From Thermosipho sp. (in: thermotogales) (GTDB taxonomy: Bacteria; Thermotogota; Thermotogae; Thermotogales; Fervidobacteriaceae), in contig JASKLO010000007.1 in the NCBI GenBank assembly GCA_030153605.1, positions 1-54,782 on the forward strand: a stretch of DNA of 54,782 bases, given 5' to 3'. Below are positions 1 through 10,078 of this stretch, piece after piece. The notes under the pieces were generated by a model. That model was not told the origin of the DNA. It saw only the letters and a program-made list of their open reading frames with translations, and did no database searches. A program made the position numbers and the translations under genes. Numbering within the stretch: the first letter of the stretch is position 1; every line of letters begins with the position of its first letter.

Positions 1-313
1 AACAGACGCATCATTACACTTCTGGAATTATTCACCAGAAGTTGCAGATTTTGTAGATCCTAACGACTACTACTTACCAGATTGGGAAGTAGAAATTGAT
101 AAAATATTCAGGGAAAATGTAAGAATTCTTGATGATAAAGTTGTATTTGACTACTTCTCAAGATTCCAACAACTTGTTTCTGAACACTTACCATTAATTT
201 ACACAGTAAATTCTTTGAGACTTTATGCATATAAAGCAACACTTAAAAATGTTAAGATAGGACCACTTGGAGGAACTGCATGGAACATTTATGAAGAGTG
301 GAAAGAAAAATAA
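1..313 (+). CDS. C-terminal end of a peptide ABC transporter substrate-binding protein (partial)
   Basis: The open frame entering the window (first full codon at base 2) runs 103 codons to TAA at 311-313. The visible tail contains a stretch reading LPLIYTVNSL followed by a Trp/Glu-rich end, which resembles the C-terminus of family-5 extracellular solute-binding proteins (DppA/OppA type). Such proteins capture oligopeptides (in Thermotogae also oligosaccharides) outside the membrane and pass them to a permease pair. Two permease genes follow on the same strand after a hairpin, so all three probably form one uptake system. The start and signal peptide lie outside the window. Ligand unknown. Confidence 0.8.
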   Translation, partial: TDASLHFWNYSPEVADFVDPNDYYLPDWEVEIDKIFRENVRILDDKVVFDYFSRFQQLVSEHLPLIYTVNSLRLYAYKATLKNVKIGPLGGTAWNIYEEWKEK

Positions 314-329
314 TAATTTTATCATTTTG

Positions 330-354
330 AGCGGGCGTTTCCCGCCCGCTTTTT
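330..354 (+). terminator. Hairpin between binding-protein and permease genes
   Basis: AGCGGGCG (330-337) pairs perfectly with CGCCCGCT (343-350) around a 5-nt loop and is followed by a short T-run. It lies only 30 nt upstream of the permease gene, so it may act as a partial terminator or an mRNA-stabilising structure that keeps binding-protein transcript in excess over permease transcript, a common arrangement in ABC operons. Confidence 0.75.
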
Positions 355-381
355 CAAATTTATGAAGTGAGGTGAATGAAT

Positions 382-1347
382 TTGCTAAGATATATAGCCC
401 GGAGATTGGTAATATTGATTCCTGAACTCTTCATAATAACATTATTAGTGTTCTTGATAATGCAAGCAGCACCAGGTGATTTTTTAGATCAGTATAGGCT
501 TGATCCTTCGGTATCTAAAGATTTTTTGGAATCTTTGCAAAAACAATATGGTTTAGATCAACCTATTATGGTCCAATATTTTAAATGGTTAAAAGGACTT
601 CTAACTGGTAATTTGGGATATTCTTTCTATTATAGAAGGCCAGTTAGTGATTTGATAGGTGAAAGGGTTTTAAATACTCTTATATTATCCCTTTATTCCT
701 TTGTAATTTCTTGGATTGTTGGAATAATTTTAGGGGTAGTTTCAGCTTTAAAGAAATATTCTTTTTGGGATAAATTTTTAACTATTGTTGCATTTACTGG
801 TATAGCTATACCTGGATTTTTCCTAGCTTTATTGTTACTGTATGTTGCGGCTAAAACGGGTACTTTTCCAGTTGCTGGAATGTTTAGTGTGAATCATGGA
901 AAAATGAATGTTTGGGAAGGTTTTAAAGATATTTTTTGTCATTTACAATTACCAGCATTTACTTTAACTTTTGGTGGTTTTGCCGGATTGATGAGATATA
1001 TGAGAGGAAGCTTACTTGACGTGCTTAATGAAGATTATGTTGAATTTGCCAGAGCAAAAGGTATGCCTGAAAGAGTTGTAATATTTAAACATGCGATGAG
1101 AAATGCAATAAATCCTTTAATTACTATGTTTGGTTTTAGTTTGTCTTCTTTATTAGGTGGTGCAGTTATTACTGAAACCATCTTTTCATGGCCTGGACTA
1201 GGAAGACTTGTATATCAGGCACTTGTACAACAGGATATTTACGTAGTTATGGCCAGTACAGTTATTAGTGTTATTATGCTTATTGTTGGAAATTTAGTAG
1301 GCGATATTCTCTTAGCTGCAGTTGATCCAAGGATTAGGTTGGAATAG
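382..1347 (+). CDS. Peptide ABC transporter permease, DppB/OppB type
   Basis: An inner-membrane permease of the binding-protein-dependent transport family, about 321 residues, the usual DppB length. It has an N-terminal hydrophobic helix, a periplasmic segment, then about five membrane helices. The cytoplasmic EAA loop that docks the ATPase is visible as EFARAKGMPERVV near residue 225. The track start ATG at 376 abuts the Shine-Dalgarno GAGGTGA (369-375) with no spacing, whereas the in-frame TTG at 382 lies 6 nt from it, so TTG is preferred. It is followed 13 nt later by its partner permease. No ATPase gene is in view, so ATPases are downstream elsewhere or shared. Confidence 0.9.
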   Translation: MLRYIARRLVILIPELFIITLLVFLIMQAAPGDFLDQYRLDPSVSKDFLESLQKQYGLDQPIMVQYFKWLKGLLTGNLGYSFYYRRPVSDLIGERVLNTLILSLYSFVISWIVGIILGVVSALKKYSFWDKFLTIVAFTGIAIPGFFLALLLLYVAAKTGTFPVAGMFSVNHGKMNVWEGFKDIFCHLQLPAFTLTFGGFAGLMRYMRGSLLDVLNEDYVEFARAKGMPERVVIFKHAMRNAINPLITMFGFSLSSLLGGAVITETIFSWPGLGRLVYQALVQQDIYVVMASTVISVIMLIVGNLVGDILLAAVDPRIRLE

Positions 1348-1360
1348 GAGGTAGTAGTGG

Positions 1361-2995
1361 ATGGCTAAAAAAGGAAAAGCTTTAAAGCGTAAAAATAATG
1401 TCAATAATGAAAATATAGATTTTGAAGAAGTTTATTTGACAAGAGGTCAATTGATGTGGCGAGCTTTCAAGAAAAACAAGCTCGCAATGTTAGGTATGTG
1501 GGTTTTGATTGTTATGTACATAGTAATGTTTGCTGCTGATTTTTTGGCACCCTATAATCCTTTTGAACAGAGTTTAAAACATTCTTATGCTCCACCTACT
1601 GATGTAAGTTCTGTTTATAAAGTTGGTAATTTTGAAAAAAAGGTTGGTTTGCATGTTTTGCCATATACAAGTTATGTGGATAAACTTGATTATACAAGAA
1701 AAACAAGGCAATTATTATTCCCAAGTCGTTTGACATTAGAGTATAAAGGTGATGTTTTGACCTTAATATTAAATGATGCAAAATATCTTCCTAGACAGGA
1801 TTTTGCTGGGACTATAATAAAAACTGATAAACTTGAATTTAGCTTAAAAAAAGAAGAATATGCAATGATTAATGGTGAATGGATTAAGGTCTCATCTTCG
1901 AGTGAAAAGACTAATTATTTAGTTTTCGGCATTAATGATTCTATATTGACTCAAGGTGAAGCATTTATTGAAAATGATACACGAACGGCAAAAAATGTAA
2001 TATTTGGAAAATATTCATTTAAATTAGGTATAAATTCAGAAGAACAAATTGAAAAAGTTGGTTTGAAGTATTATATAAATTATATAAAATACGTTGGAGA
2101 AGATGGAAAAACCAAAATTTTAATGGGTAAAGATTTAAAGGTTGTTGATTATGATTATAAATATTATCCAGTAAAGTGGTTTGTAAAATCTTGGGGTCCT
2201 AAACAAAAGGATTATGGTAGAGTTGGTTATGTTTTATGGGTAATTCCTCTTCATTATCATTTATATGGTGTTGATAATTATGATAACAATAATTTTGTAA
2301 GATTGTACATTTTTGGATCCGATGAATTTGGAAGGGATGTATGGAGTAGAATTATTTTTGCTTCAAGAATTTCTTTATCAATCGGATTTATTGGCTTAGC
2401 AATTACTTTAACTTTATCTTTATTCTTTGGTGGTATTGCTGGATACTATGGTGGAATGGCTGATGAACTTTTAATGAGATTTACAGAAATTATTATGTCT
2501 ATCCCAGGTTTTTATTTATTGATTTTGTTAAGATCATTATTACCCCTTGATATACCTTCTTCACAAGTTTATATTCTGTTAGTATTCATTTTATCATTCA
2601 TTGGATGGGCAGGAAGAGCCAGGATTATAAGAGGAATGGTGCTTTCAATTAAGAGAAATGAATTTGTTGAAGCTGCTGTTGCCCTAGGATATCCTGATAG
2701 AAGGATTCTTTGGAGACACGTTATTCCAAATACAATGACATATATGATTGTTACATCAACTTTATCTATTCCTGGATACATTTTAGGAGAAGCTGGTTTG
2801 TCATTTTTAGGATTAGGGATAAGAGAACCTTCTGCTTCTTGGGGTTTGATGATGGCACGTGCACAAGACATTTATGTGCTTCAGAGTGCGCCGTGGTTAC
2901 TAATTCCTGGAATCTTTATCTTTGTAACAGTTTTAGCATTTAATTTTGTCGGTGATGGTTTGAGAGATGCATTTGATCCAAGAGCTTTGGGATGA
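1361..2995 (+). CDS. Peptide ABC transporter permease, DppC/OppC type, with large extracytoplasmic insertion
   Basis: Second permease subunit, 544 residues against roughly 280-320 for typical DppC. Helix 1 lies near residues 40-65. The conserved permease core starts near residue 319 (GSDEFGRDVWSR) and includes the EAA loop EAAVALGYPDRRILWRH near 436. Between them sit about 250 mostly hydrophilic residues that should be outside the membrane. The start ATG has GGAGG 9 nt upstream and an in-frame stop just before it. It is partner to the upstream permease. The inserted domain is not recognised; it might contact the binding protein or the outer sheath. Confidence 0.9.
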   Translation: MAKKGKALKRKNNVNNENIDFEEVYLTRGQLMWRAFKKNKLAMLGMWVLIVMYIVMFAADFLAPYNPFEQSLKHSYAPPTDVSSVYKVGNFEKKVGLHVLPYTSYVDKLDYTRKTRQLLFPSRLTLEYKGDVLTLILNDAKYLPRQDFAGTIIKTDKLEFSLKKEEYAMINGEWIKVSSSSEKTNYLVFGINDSILTQGEAFIENDTRTAKNVIFGKYSFKLGINSEEQIEKVGLKYYINYIKYVGEDGKTKILMGKDLKVVDYDYKYYPVKWFVKSWGPKQKDYGRVGYVLWVIPLHYHLYGVDNYDNNNFVRLYIFGSDEFGRDVWSRIIFASRISLSIGFIGLAITLTLSLFFGGIAGYYGGMADELLMRFTEIIMSIPGFYLLILLRSLLPLDIPSSQVYILLVFILSFIGWAGRARIIRGMVLSIKRNEFVEAAVALGYPDRRILWRHVIPNTMTYMIVTSTLSIPGYILGEAGLSFLGLGIREPSASWGLMMARAQDIYVLQSAPWLLIPGIFIFVTVLAFNFVGDGLRDAFDPRALG

Positions 2996-3023
2996 TTTGA
3001 TTTAAATGTTTGGTTAAGATTAT

Positions 3024-3075
3024 AAAGTTCCAGGGGTTTATAAAGACTTTATTGAAACCTCTGGAACTTTTTTAT
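3024..3075 (+). terminator. Rho-independent terminator of the permease operon
   Basis: A 16-bp stem (3024-3039 with 3055-3070, containing one G-T pair) is followed by a T-run at 3068-3074. It ends the plus-strand permease operon exactly at the stop of the convergent minus-strand lipoprotein gene, and may serve both. Confidence 0.85.
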
Positions 3076-4349
3076 TTAATTTTTAAAATCCAGCAATCAT
3101 AATTTCCTTGATTTTCAGTAATGTCCCCATCATTGGATTCAGTGTAACCTGCCATAACAATTCCCCCGTCGTTGCATAATTTAATATCATATAATTTATC
3201 ATAATCAGAGCCTCCAAAAGTTTTTTGCCATTCAATATTTCCATTTTCGCTTAATTTTATTATCCAATAGTCTGCACTACCATGATTTTCAGAAACATCT
3301 CCATCGTCTGATTTAGTGTAACCAGCGATAATGAACCCCCCATCATTTGTTTGTAAAGCTGCACGTCCAAAATCACTTTTGGAACCACCTAAAGATTTTT
3401 GCCATTGTACATTACCATTTTCATCTAGTTTAACAACCCAACAATCTTCTTCACCGTGATTTCCAGAAACATCGCCATCGTTTGAAAATGAAAAACCAGT
3501 AATTAAAAATCCTCCATCATTTGTTTGGATAACAGAATAAGCTTCTTCATAATCAGAACCACCAAGTGCTTTTTGCCATTCTAAGGAGCCATCTTCAGCT
3601 AATTTCAAAACCCAATAATCACTTAATTCATGTTTTCCGGTAACATCACCATCATTAGAAAAAGTGTATCCAACAACAATATAGCCGTTATCATCAGTCT
3701 GTTGAATAGAAAAAGCATCTTCATCTGAACTTCCACCAAATAATTTTTGCCACACTATATCTCCATTTTCATTTAGTTTTACAACCCAGATATCAGAATA
3801 TCCATGATTTAGAGAAGTGGCATCACCATCTTCAGAAAATGATGAACCTGCAAAAATAAAACCATTATCTCTTGTAGAGATTATTGATTCAGTAAATTCA
3901 GCTTCAGAACCTCCAAAGGCTCTTTTCCACTGAACATTTCCAATAATATCAAGCTTTATTATCCAAATATCGCTTGTTCCCCCATGTGTGCCAGTCACAC
4001 TCCCATCTTTAGAAGTAGCGTATCCAGCAACAATATAACCACCATCACTTGAAAAATCAATTGAATAGGCATAATCTCCATATGAGCCACCAAGAATCTT
4101 TTGCCATTCAATGTTCAGATTTTCATTAAGTTTAACTATCCAGTAATCATTTGAAGTTTCACCAGCAAAAATTATACCGCCATTATTCGTTAGTAATATC
4201 GAATGAGCTTCATCATAGTCTTGGCTACCAAAAGTTTTTTGCCATTCAATCTGCGGAATTGTGTAAGAATTTTCTGGGATAAAAGTGCAGGAAATTAAGA
4301 AAATAACAAAAGGTATTGCGAGAAAAAATTTTGTCAATTTTTTTCTCAT
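3072..4349 (-). CDS. Lipoprotein with seven tandem ~58-residue repeats (likely beta-propeller)
   Basis: A 425-residue predicted lipoprotein: a basic N-terminus, a hydrophobic stretch and a lipobox ending LISC with Cys21. The rest is seven repeats, each starting WQKxxGGS and containing a DGGxIxAGYTxSxDGDV-like core and a xDxWIxKLxENGNIE-like end; the first repeat is shorter and the seventh is cut at WILKIK. The count and strand-like pattern suggest a seven-bladed propeller. The DGD loops could bind calcium (inference). The start ATG at 4349 is chosen because AGGAGGTGATACA precedes it; the longer frame upstream has no such site. Promoter at 4426-4454. Function unknown; probably a surface or periplasmic binding protein. 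Confidence 0.85.
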   Translation of the reverse strand: MRKKLTKFFLAIPFVIFLISCTFIPENSYTIPQIEWQKTFGSQDYDEAHSILLTNNGGIIFAGETSNDYWIVKLNENLNIEWQKILGGSYGDYAYSIDFSSDGGYIVAGYATSKDGSVTGTHGGTSDIWIIKLDIIGNVQWKRAFGGSEAEFTESIISTRDNGFIFAGSSFSEDGDATSLNHGYSDIWVVKLNENGDIVWQKLFGGSSDEDAFSIQQTDDNGYIVVGYTFSNDGDVTGKHELSDYWVLKLAEDGSLEWQKALGGSDYEEAYSVIQTNDGGFLITGFSFSNDGDVSGNHGEEDCWVVKLDENGNVQWQKSLGGSKSDFGRAALQTNDGGFIIAGYTKSDDGDVSENHGSADYWIIKLSENGNIEWQKTFGGSDYDKLYDIKLCNDGGIVMAGYTESNDGDITENQGNYDCWILKIK

Positions 4350-4425
4350 TGTATCACCTCCTAAAAAAATTAACAAGTGATAACTAAGAAATTGAAAAAC
4401 AATAATTTAAATTAAAGACATTAAA

Positions 4426-4454
4426 ATTATATTAAAAAAACTAAATAAATTCAA
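4426..4454 (-). promoter_or_regulatory. Promoter for the seven-repeat lipoprotein gene
   Basis: Read on the minus strand: -35 TTGAAT (4454-4449), a 17-nt spacer and -10 TATAAT (4431-4426). It lies about 75 nt upstream of the ATG at 4349, giving a leader of roughly 70 nt. The rest of 4455-4587 shows no gene. Confidence 0.6.
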
Positions 4455-4587
4455 ACTCGGAAAAATAAAAAATTATTAGAATTTGCAAGAATTTTTTTAA
4501 TAATGGTAGGAAAATAGGAAAATTAGAAGAAAAACTAATGAAGATTAAAAGAGAGGGAAAGTTTTAAGAATGTGTGAGGATTTAATT

Positions 4588-4615
4588 AAAAAAAAAAGAG
4601 GGCATAAAGCCCTTT
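4588..4615 (-). terminator. Terminator downstream of tRNA-Ser(UGA)
   Basis: On the minus strand AGGGC (4613-4609), a 5-nt loop and GCCCT (4603-4599) are followed by a run of nine or more T. It starts directly after the tRNA 3' end. Confidence 0.75.
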
Positions 4616-4706
4616 TGGCGGAGGCGGTGGGACTCGAACCCACACGGGGGTGTAACCCCCACCGGTTTTCAAGACCGGCCCCTTAGCCAATTCGGAACAC
4701 GCCTCC
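4616..4706 (-). tRNA. tRNA-Ser (anticodon UGA)
   Basis: A 91-nt minus-strand gene with acceptor stem GGAGGCG/CGCCTCC, discriminator G and encoded CCA (4618-4616). The anticodon loop CTTGAAA gives UGA for UCA codons. A long variable arm (GGGGGT...ACCCCC) and a T-loop GGTTCGAGTCC confirm a type-II serine tRNA. It has its own promoter at 4714-4741 and a terminator at 4588-4615. Confidence 0.97.
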
Positions 4707-4713
4707 ACGAATG

Positions 4714-4741
4714 ATTATATCATAACTTTTAATATTTTCAA
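4714..4741 (-). promoter_or_regulatory. tRNA-Ser(UGA) promoter embedded in the 3' end of the yqeG-like gene
   Basis: On the minus strand: -35 TTGAAA (4741-4736), a 16-nt spacer, and extended -10 TGA-TATAAT (-10 at 4719-4714). The -10 box contains the stop codon of the upstream phosphatase gene, and the tRNA starts 8 nt further on. Confidence 0.75.
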
Positions 4742-5179
4742 GAGTATTTTTTCAAGGAATCTGAGAAATTTAGTAATTAAGAATTCTTTAGAAGTATCAA
4801 TGGGTTCAACTTTTATGAGGTAAGCTTTTAAAAATTTACCTAATAACATGTCAGTAAATATTTGGTCTCCAATAACAACAAGTTTTTCTCTATCTAAATT
4901 TTTTGATTTTAAAAATTTTTTAATTTTAAAAGTTAAAGGTTTTCTAGCAAGCCAGAGTGCTTCAATATTATAATTTAAATTTCTTGGCTTTCCGTTAGAA
5001 ATAATAAATACTTTTGCATTTTTCTTTTTTAGTTCTTCAAAAAGTTTTATAGTTTTTAAATCTAGTGTTGAATGTTTCCATTTATTTAGAGTATTATCAA
5101 AATCAAATAAAAATACTTTATATCCTAGATTAATTAATTTATCGTAATTGATTTCAAAAATACTTTTTTTTGTCTCCAT
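4715..5179 (-). CDS. HAD-superfamily phosphatase, YqeG type
   Basis: A 154-residue HAD IIIA-type hydrolase. Motif I is DFDNT with nucleophile Asp26 and acid Asp28; motif II is the Ser in IISNGK; the distal acidic motif is GDQIFTD. Members of this family (YqeG, related to Gep4) are phosphatases, some linked to phosphatidylglycerol synthesis. The substrate here is not shown by sequence. Cytoplasmic, although the last residues are hydrophobic. A clear GAGG lies before the ATG. It is the last gene of the long minus-strand run, and its stop lies in the -10 box of the tRNA-Ser promoter. Confidence 0.85.
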   Translation of the reverse strand: METKKSIFEINYDKLINLGYKVFLFDFDNTLNKWKHSTLDLKTIKLFEELKKKNAKVFIISNGKPRNLNYNIEALWLARKPLTFKIKKFLKSKNLDREKLVVIGDQIFTDMLLGKFLKAYLIKVEPIDTSKEFLITKFLRFLEKILLKILKVMI

Positions 5180-5192
5180 TTTTTACCTCACT

Positions 5193-5795
5193 TTATTTTA
5201 TATCTAAAACTTTAAATTCTTTAAATTTTATAACTACAGTTTCAGTACTATCGTCAGTTGAAAAAATTATTTCATCGAAACCAACATCATTAAGATGTAC
5301 ATTTATTTTAGTTGGCTCAAGACCTAATCTTTTTAAAAAAAGGTAGCCAGTCGGCAAAAAACTAACGCCATTTTCAGTTTCATTTACAGTAAAAGCAGTA
5401 GATGTTAAAAAGCCTGCAGCAGTTTTAAAAATCTCGTTAATTTTATCCAATGTAAAATTACTTACTTCTGAATTGGTATATCCATCATATTTATAAACTG
5501 AAATATTGTTGACAAGGTTATAATTAATTTCTATGTTTGATAAAAAATCAGGCTTTAAAAATCTAATGTCAAAATTTTCGAGATTAACTATTGTAGCTTC
5601 TAAAGAAATATTAGTTTTAAAATTATTTTTTTGGTTATCAACTACATCAAAATTTATATCTACTTGAATATAGAAGTCTCTTTTTCCTGAAATATTTTTG
5701 ACAAAGCTATATATTAATGGTTCAGAAAAAATAGGAGAAACAAGTAGAAAAATAAATAAAATTGAAAAAATAAAAAATTTTTTTATAGGTACCAC
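5193..5795 (-). CDS. Secreted protein of unknown function
   Basis: About 200 residues with an N-terminal signal peptide (IKKFFIFSILFIFLLV then PIFSE). The mature part is a run of alternating hydrophilic/hydrophobic strands, reminiscent in style of LolA-like or lipoprotein-carrier folds, but I do not recognise a family. The listed GTG start (5795) overlaps the only Shine-Dalgarno-like sequence (AAAGGGGTGG). The best-spaced codon is the AUA at residue 4, so the true start is uncertain. It sits 10 nt after the ArsB-like gene in the long operon. Confidence 0.7.
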   Translation of the reverse strand: MVPIKKFFIFSILFIFLLVSPIFSEPLIYSFVKNISGKRDFYIQVDINFDVVDNQKNNFKTNISLEATIVNLENFDIRFLKPDFLSNIEINYNLVNNISVYKYDGYTNSEVSNFTLDKINEIFKTAAGFLTSTAFTVNETENGVSFLPTGYLFLKRLGLEPTKINVHLNDVGFDEIIFSTDDSTETVVIKFKEFKVLDIK

Positions 5796-5805
5796 CCCTT
5801 TGATC

Positions 5806-7071
5806 TTATAGAGATTCCTTTAATAACAAATATATTATAGCAATAACAAAAGAAAATGAAAGAGGTACAGCAGTTGTTTTAATATAGTGTAAAAAGTTAA
5901 TGTGTTTTTGTTGGTGCTTTTCTAAAAGTGAAAGTCCCACTATATTAGAAGCAGCTCCAACTGGTGTCAAATTACCTCCAAATCCAGCACCTAAAGCAAT
6001 AGACCACCAGAGGTTATGAGATAGTCCATTAATTACTAACTTTTGGATTACAGGAATTAAGATCATTGTTGAAGGTACTGCACCAACAAATCCCGACAAG
6101 AAGAATGAGATTATAAATAGTAATATTACAATAGAGACTTCTGATAAATTTGAATGTAAAAATTGATTTGCGATGAAATTATTTAAGCCTATTACTTCTA
6201 AAGAATAGGTTATAGAAAAAAGCCCAATAAAAAAGAAAATAGTGTCCCATTCTATATCTTTACTAATGGTTTCGAAATTTTTATTTGAAAGTAAAAGTAA
6301 AAAAGCAGCACCAGTTAAAGCAATGAGAGATAATTCATAGTCAACATATTCATGCAGTATAAAACCAATAATAACAAGTATGAAAGTAATAATACTCCTT
6401 TTTAAAAGCTTTCTGTCGGTAATTAAGGTGTTAGCTTCAATTTGAATAAAATCTTTTAATTTAGAGTTTATTTGAGTGGAAAATTTGAGTGTTTTAATAA
6501 TGTACAATGTAATTATAAAAAAAGCTATAACTGAAGGCAAAAACATATTTGCTAAAAATTCAATAAAACTTATTTTGGCAGTACTTCCTATCAAAATATT
6601 CGGTGGATCGCCAATAACTGTTGAAAGACCTCCAATATTAGAAGAAATTATAGCTAAAAACATAATAGGTTTTGGATCGATTTCGGCAGAATCTGAAATG
6701 AGTAAAATAATAGGAGTAAAAAGAATTATTGTCGTAACGTTGTCAAGAAAAGCAGAGAAAATAAAGATAATTGTATATAATAAAAACAACAGTTTGTAAA
6801 TGTTGGATTTACTAAATTTTACGATTTTTACTGCTACAAACTGAAAAAAGCCAGTAGATTTCAATACAGAAACTATTATCATCATTCCAATAAGGAGTGA
6901 GATGGTGTTAAAGTCAATAAACTCAGACGCATTTTCGATTTTAACATTACCAATTTTTAACAATCCTATCATTAATCCTATTAAAAAAGTTGTTACAGAT
7001 GCCTTTTCCTTTTTGAATATTATAAAATAATATGCAACTAAGAATAGAATAATTGCCAACCATTTAGTCAT
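5806..7071 (-). CDS. ArsB/NhaD-superfamily membrane transporter (SLC13-like permease)
   Basis: A 421-residue polytopic inner-membrane protein with about 11-12 hydrophobic segments. The signature of the ion-transporter superfamily is clear: FLDNVTT near residue 110, then SNIGG and VIGDPPNILIG near 145-165, repeated as GGNLTPVGAASNIVG in the second half. Relatives export arsenite or exchange Na+/H+ or dicarboxylates; no residue shown here decides among them. No arsR/arsA neighbour is present, so arsenite is not favoured. It is 30 nt downstream of rho in the same run. Confidence 0.85.
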   Translation of the reverse strand: MTKWLAIILFLVAYYFIIFKKEKASVTTFLIGLMIGLLKIGNVKIENASEFIDFNTISLLIGMMIIVSVLKSTGFFQFVAVKIVKFSKSNIYKLLFLLYTIIFIFSAFLDNVTTIILFTPIILLISDSAEIDPKPIMFLAIISSNIGGLSTVIGDPPNILIGSTAKISFIEFLANMFLPSVIAFFIITLYIIKTLKFSTQINSKLKDFIQIEANTLITDRKLLKRSIITFILVIIGFILHEYVDYELSLIALTGAAFLLLLSNKNFETISKDIEWDTIFFFIGLFSITYSLEVIGLNNFIANQFLHSNLSEVSIVILLFIISFFLSGFVGAVPSTMILIPVIQKLVINGLSHNLWWSIALGAGFGGNLTPVGAASNIVGLSLLEKHQQKHINFLHYIKTTAVPLSFSFVIAIIYLLLKESL

Positions 7072-7101
7072 CTTGGAGACCTCACGTATAAGATAGAATT
7101 A

Positions 7102-8373
7102 TTAAGTTCCTTTTTGAAGGTCAATTAAGGCAAGAAAATCTTCGTTGGTTTTAGTTTGTTGAAGCTTAGATAATATTAGTTTTAAACCTTCTTCTTCAGA
7201 CATAGATGATAGCATTTTTCTTAAAATCCAAACCTTTTTTAAAGTATCTTCATCAAGTAATAATTCTTCTCTTCTTGTACCAGAAAGAATTAAATTAATT
7301 GCCGGGAAAATTCTTTTATTAGCCAATTGTCTAGATAAAACAAGTTCCATATTTCCAGTACCTTTAAATTCTTCAAAAATTACTTCATCCATTTTGGAGC
7401 CAGTTTCAATCAATGCTGTAGCTATTATTGTTAAACTTCCTCCTTCTTTTGTGTTTCTAGCCGCGCCGAAAAAATGCTTTGGTTTATATAAAGCAGCTGG
7501 ATCAACACCACCAGTTAATAATTTTCCACTGGGTGGCACATTTATGTTATAAACTCTTGCAAGCCTTGTTAGACTGTCAAGAAGAATAACGACATCATAA
7601 CCATATTCTACAAGTCTTTTTGCCATTTCCAATGTAAGTTCGGCTTTTTTGATTTGCTTTTCAGGAGGCATATCAAAAGGAGCAGCAATTACTTGGGCAT
7701 CTACAGATTCTTGTATGTCAGTAACTTCTTCAGGACGTTCATCAACTAAAAGTATTAATCGAATCGAATCAGGATGATTTTTTGCTATACCATTTGCTAT
7801 TTCTTTTAAGATAGTTGTTTTTCCAGCTTTAGGAGGAGCAACTATCATTCCTCTTTGTCCTTTTCCGATTGGTGAGAAAAGATCTATTAACCTAGTAGAC
7901 ATTATATCTTTTTCAGTTTCAAGAACAAATTTAGTATTTGGATATGTTGGAGTGAGATTTTCAAAATTAACTCTTTCATTAGCTAGTTCAGGAGATTTGT
8001 AATTTATCGCTTCAATTTTAATCATTGCAAAAAACCTTTCCCCCTCTTTTGGAGGGCGAATTACACCAGAAATAATATCTCCAGTATTTAAGTTAAATTT
8101 TCTTATCTGAGAATTTGAAAGATAAATATCTTTAGAACTTGGTAACATACTTTCAAGGCTTCTTAAAAAGCCAAATCCATCAGGATGTACTTCTAGCACT
8201 CCTTCGCCGAAAAAGTAACCTTCAGATTGCGCTTTTGCCTCTAAAATAGCAAAAATTAAATCTTGCTTTCTTAAAGAAGTATATCTGGGAATATCATATT
8301 GTTTAGCTAGTTTGTAAAGTTCTTTAATTGTCATTTTTTCTAAATCCTTAATACTAAAAGTATCTGATTTCAA
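7102..8373 (-). CDS. rho: Transcription termination factor Rho
   Basis: A 423-residue hexameric RNA-dependent ATPase that pulls RNA from the elongation complex. In order: N-terminal helical Rho_N domain (residues 1-45), cold-shock-like primary RNA-binding domain (about 50-125, with GFGFL), and a RecA-like ATPase domain with Walker A APPKAGKTT (179-187), VDERPEEVTD, the Walker B region VVILLDSLTRLARVYN and the Q-loop region GGVDPAALYKPKHFFGAARN. Length is normal. A good SD precedes the ATG; 12 nt separate it from upp. Confidence 0.97.
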   Translation of the reverse strand: MKSDTFSIKDLEKMTIKELYKLAKQYDIPRYTSLRKQDLIFAILEAKAQSEGYFFGEGVLEVHPDGFGFLRSLESMLPSSKDIYLSNSQIRKFNLNTGDIISGVIRPPKEGERFFAMIKIEAINYKSPELANERVNFENLTPTYPNTKFVLETEKDIMSTRLIDLFSPIGKGQRGMIVAPPKAGKTTILKEIANGIAKNHPDSIRLILLVDERPEEVTDIQESVDAQVIAAPFDMPPEKQIKKAELTLEMAKRLVEYGYDVVILLDSLTRLARVYNINVPPSGKLLTGGVDPAALYKPKHFFGAARNTKEGGSLTIIATALIETGSKMDEVIFEEFKGTGNMELVLSRQLANKRIFPAINLILSGTRREELLLDEDTLKKVWILRKMLSSMSEEEGLKLILSKLQQTKTNEDFLALIDLQKGT

Positions 8374-8385
8374 AATAACTCCTCC

Positions 8386-10065
<1,680 letters not shown>

Positions 10066-10078
<13 letters not shown>

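Noticed and set aside
3072-4349. Reading the regular repeats as a CRISPR array
   Set aside because: The repeats are about 174 bp, in frame, differ in DNA sequence and encode a coherent propeller-like protein; no CRISPR array was seen in the window.
5806-7071. Assigning the transporter as arsenite pump ArsB
   Set aside because: No arsR, arsA or arsC neighbour and the shared motifs are superfamily-wide.
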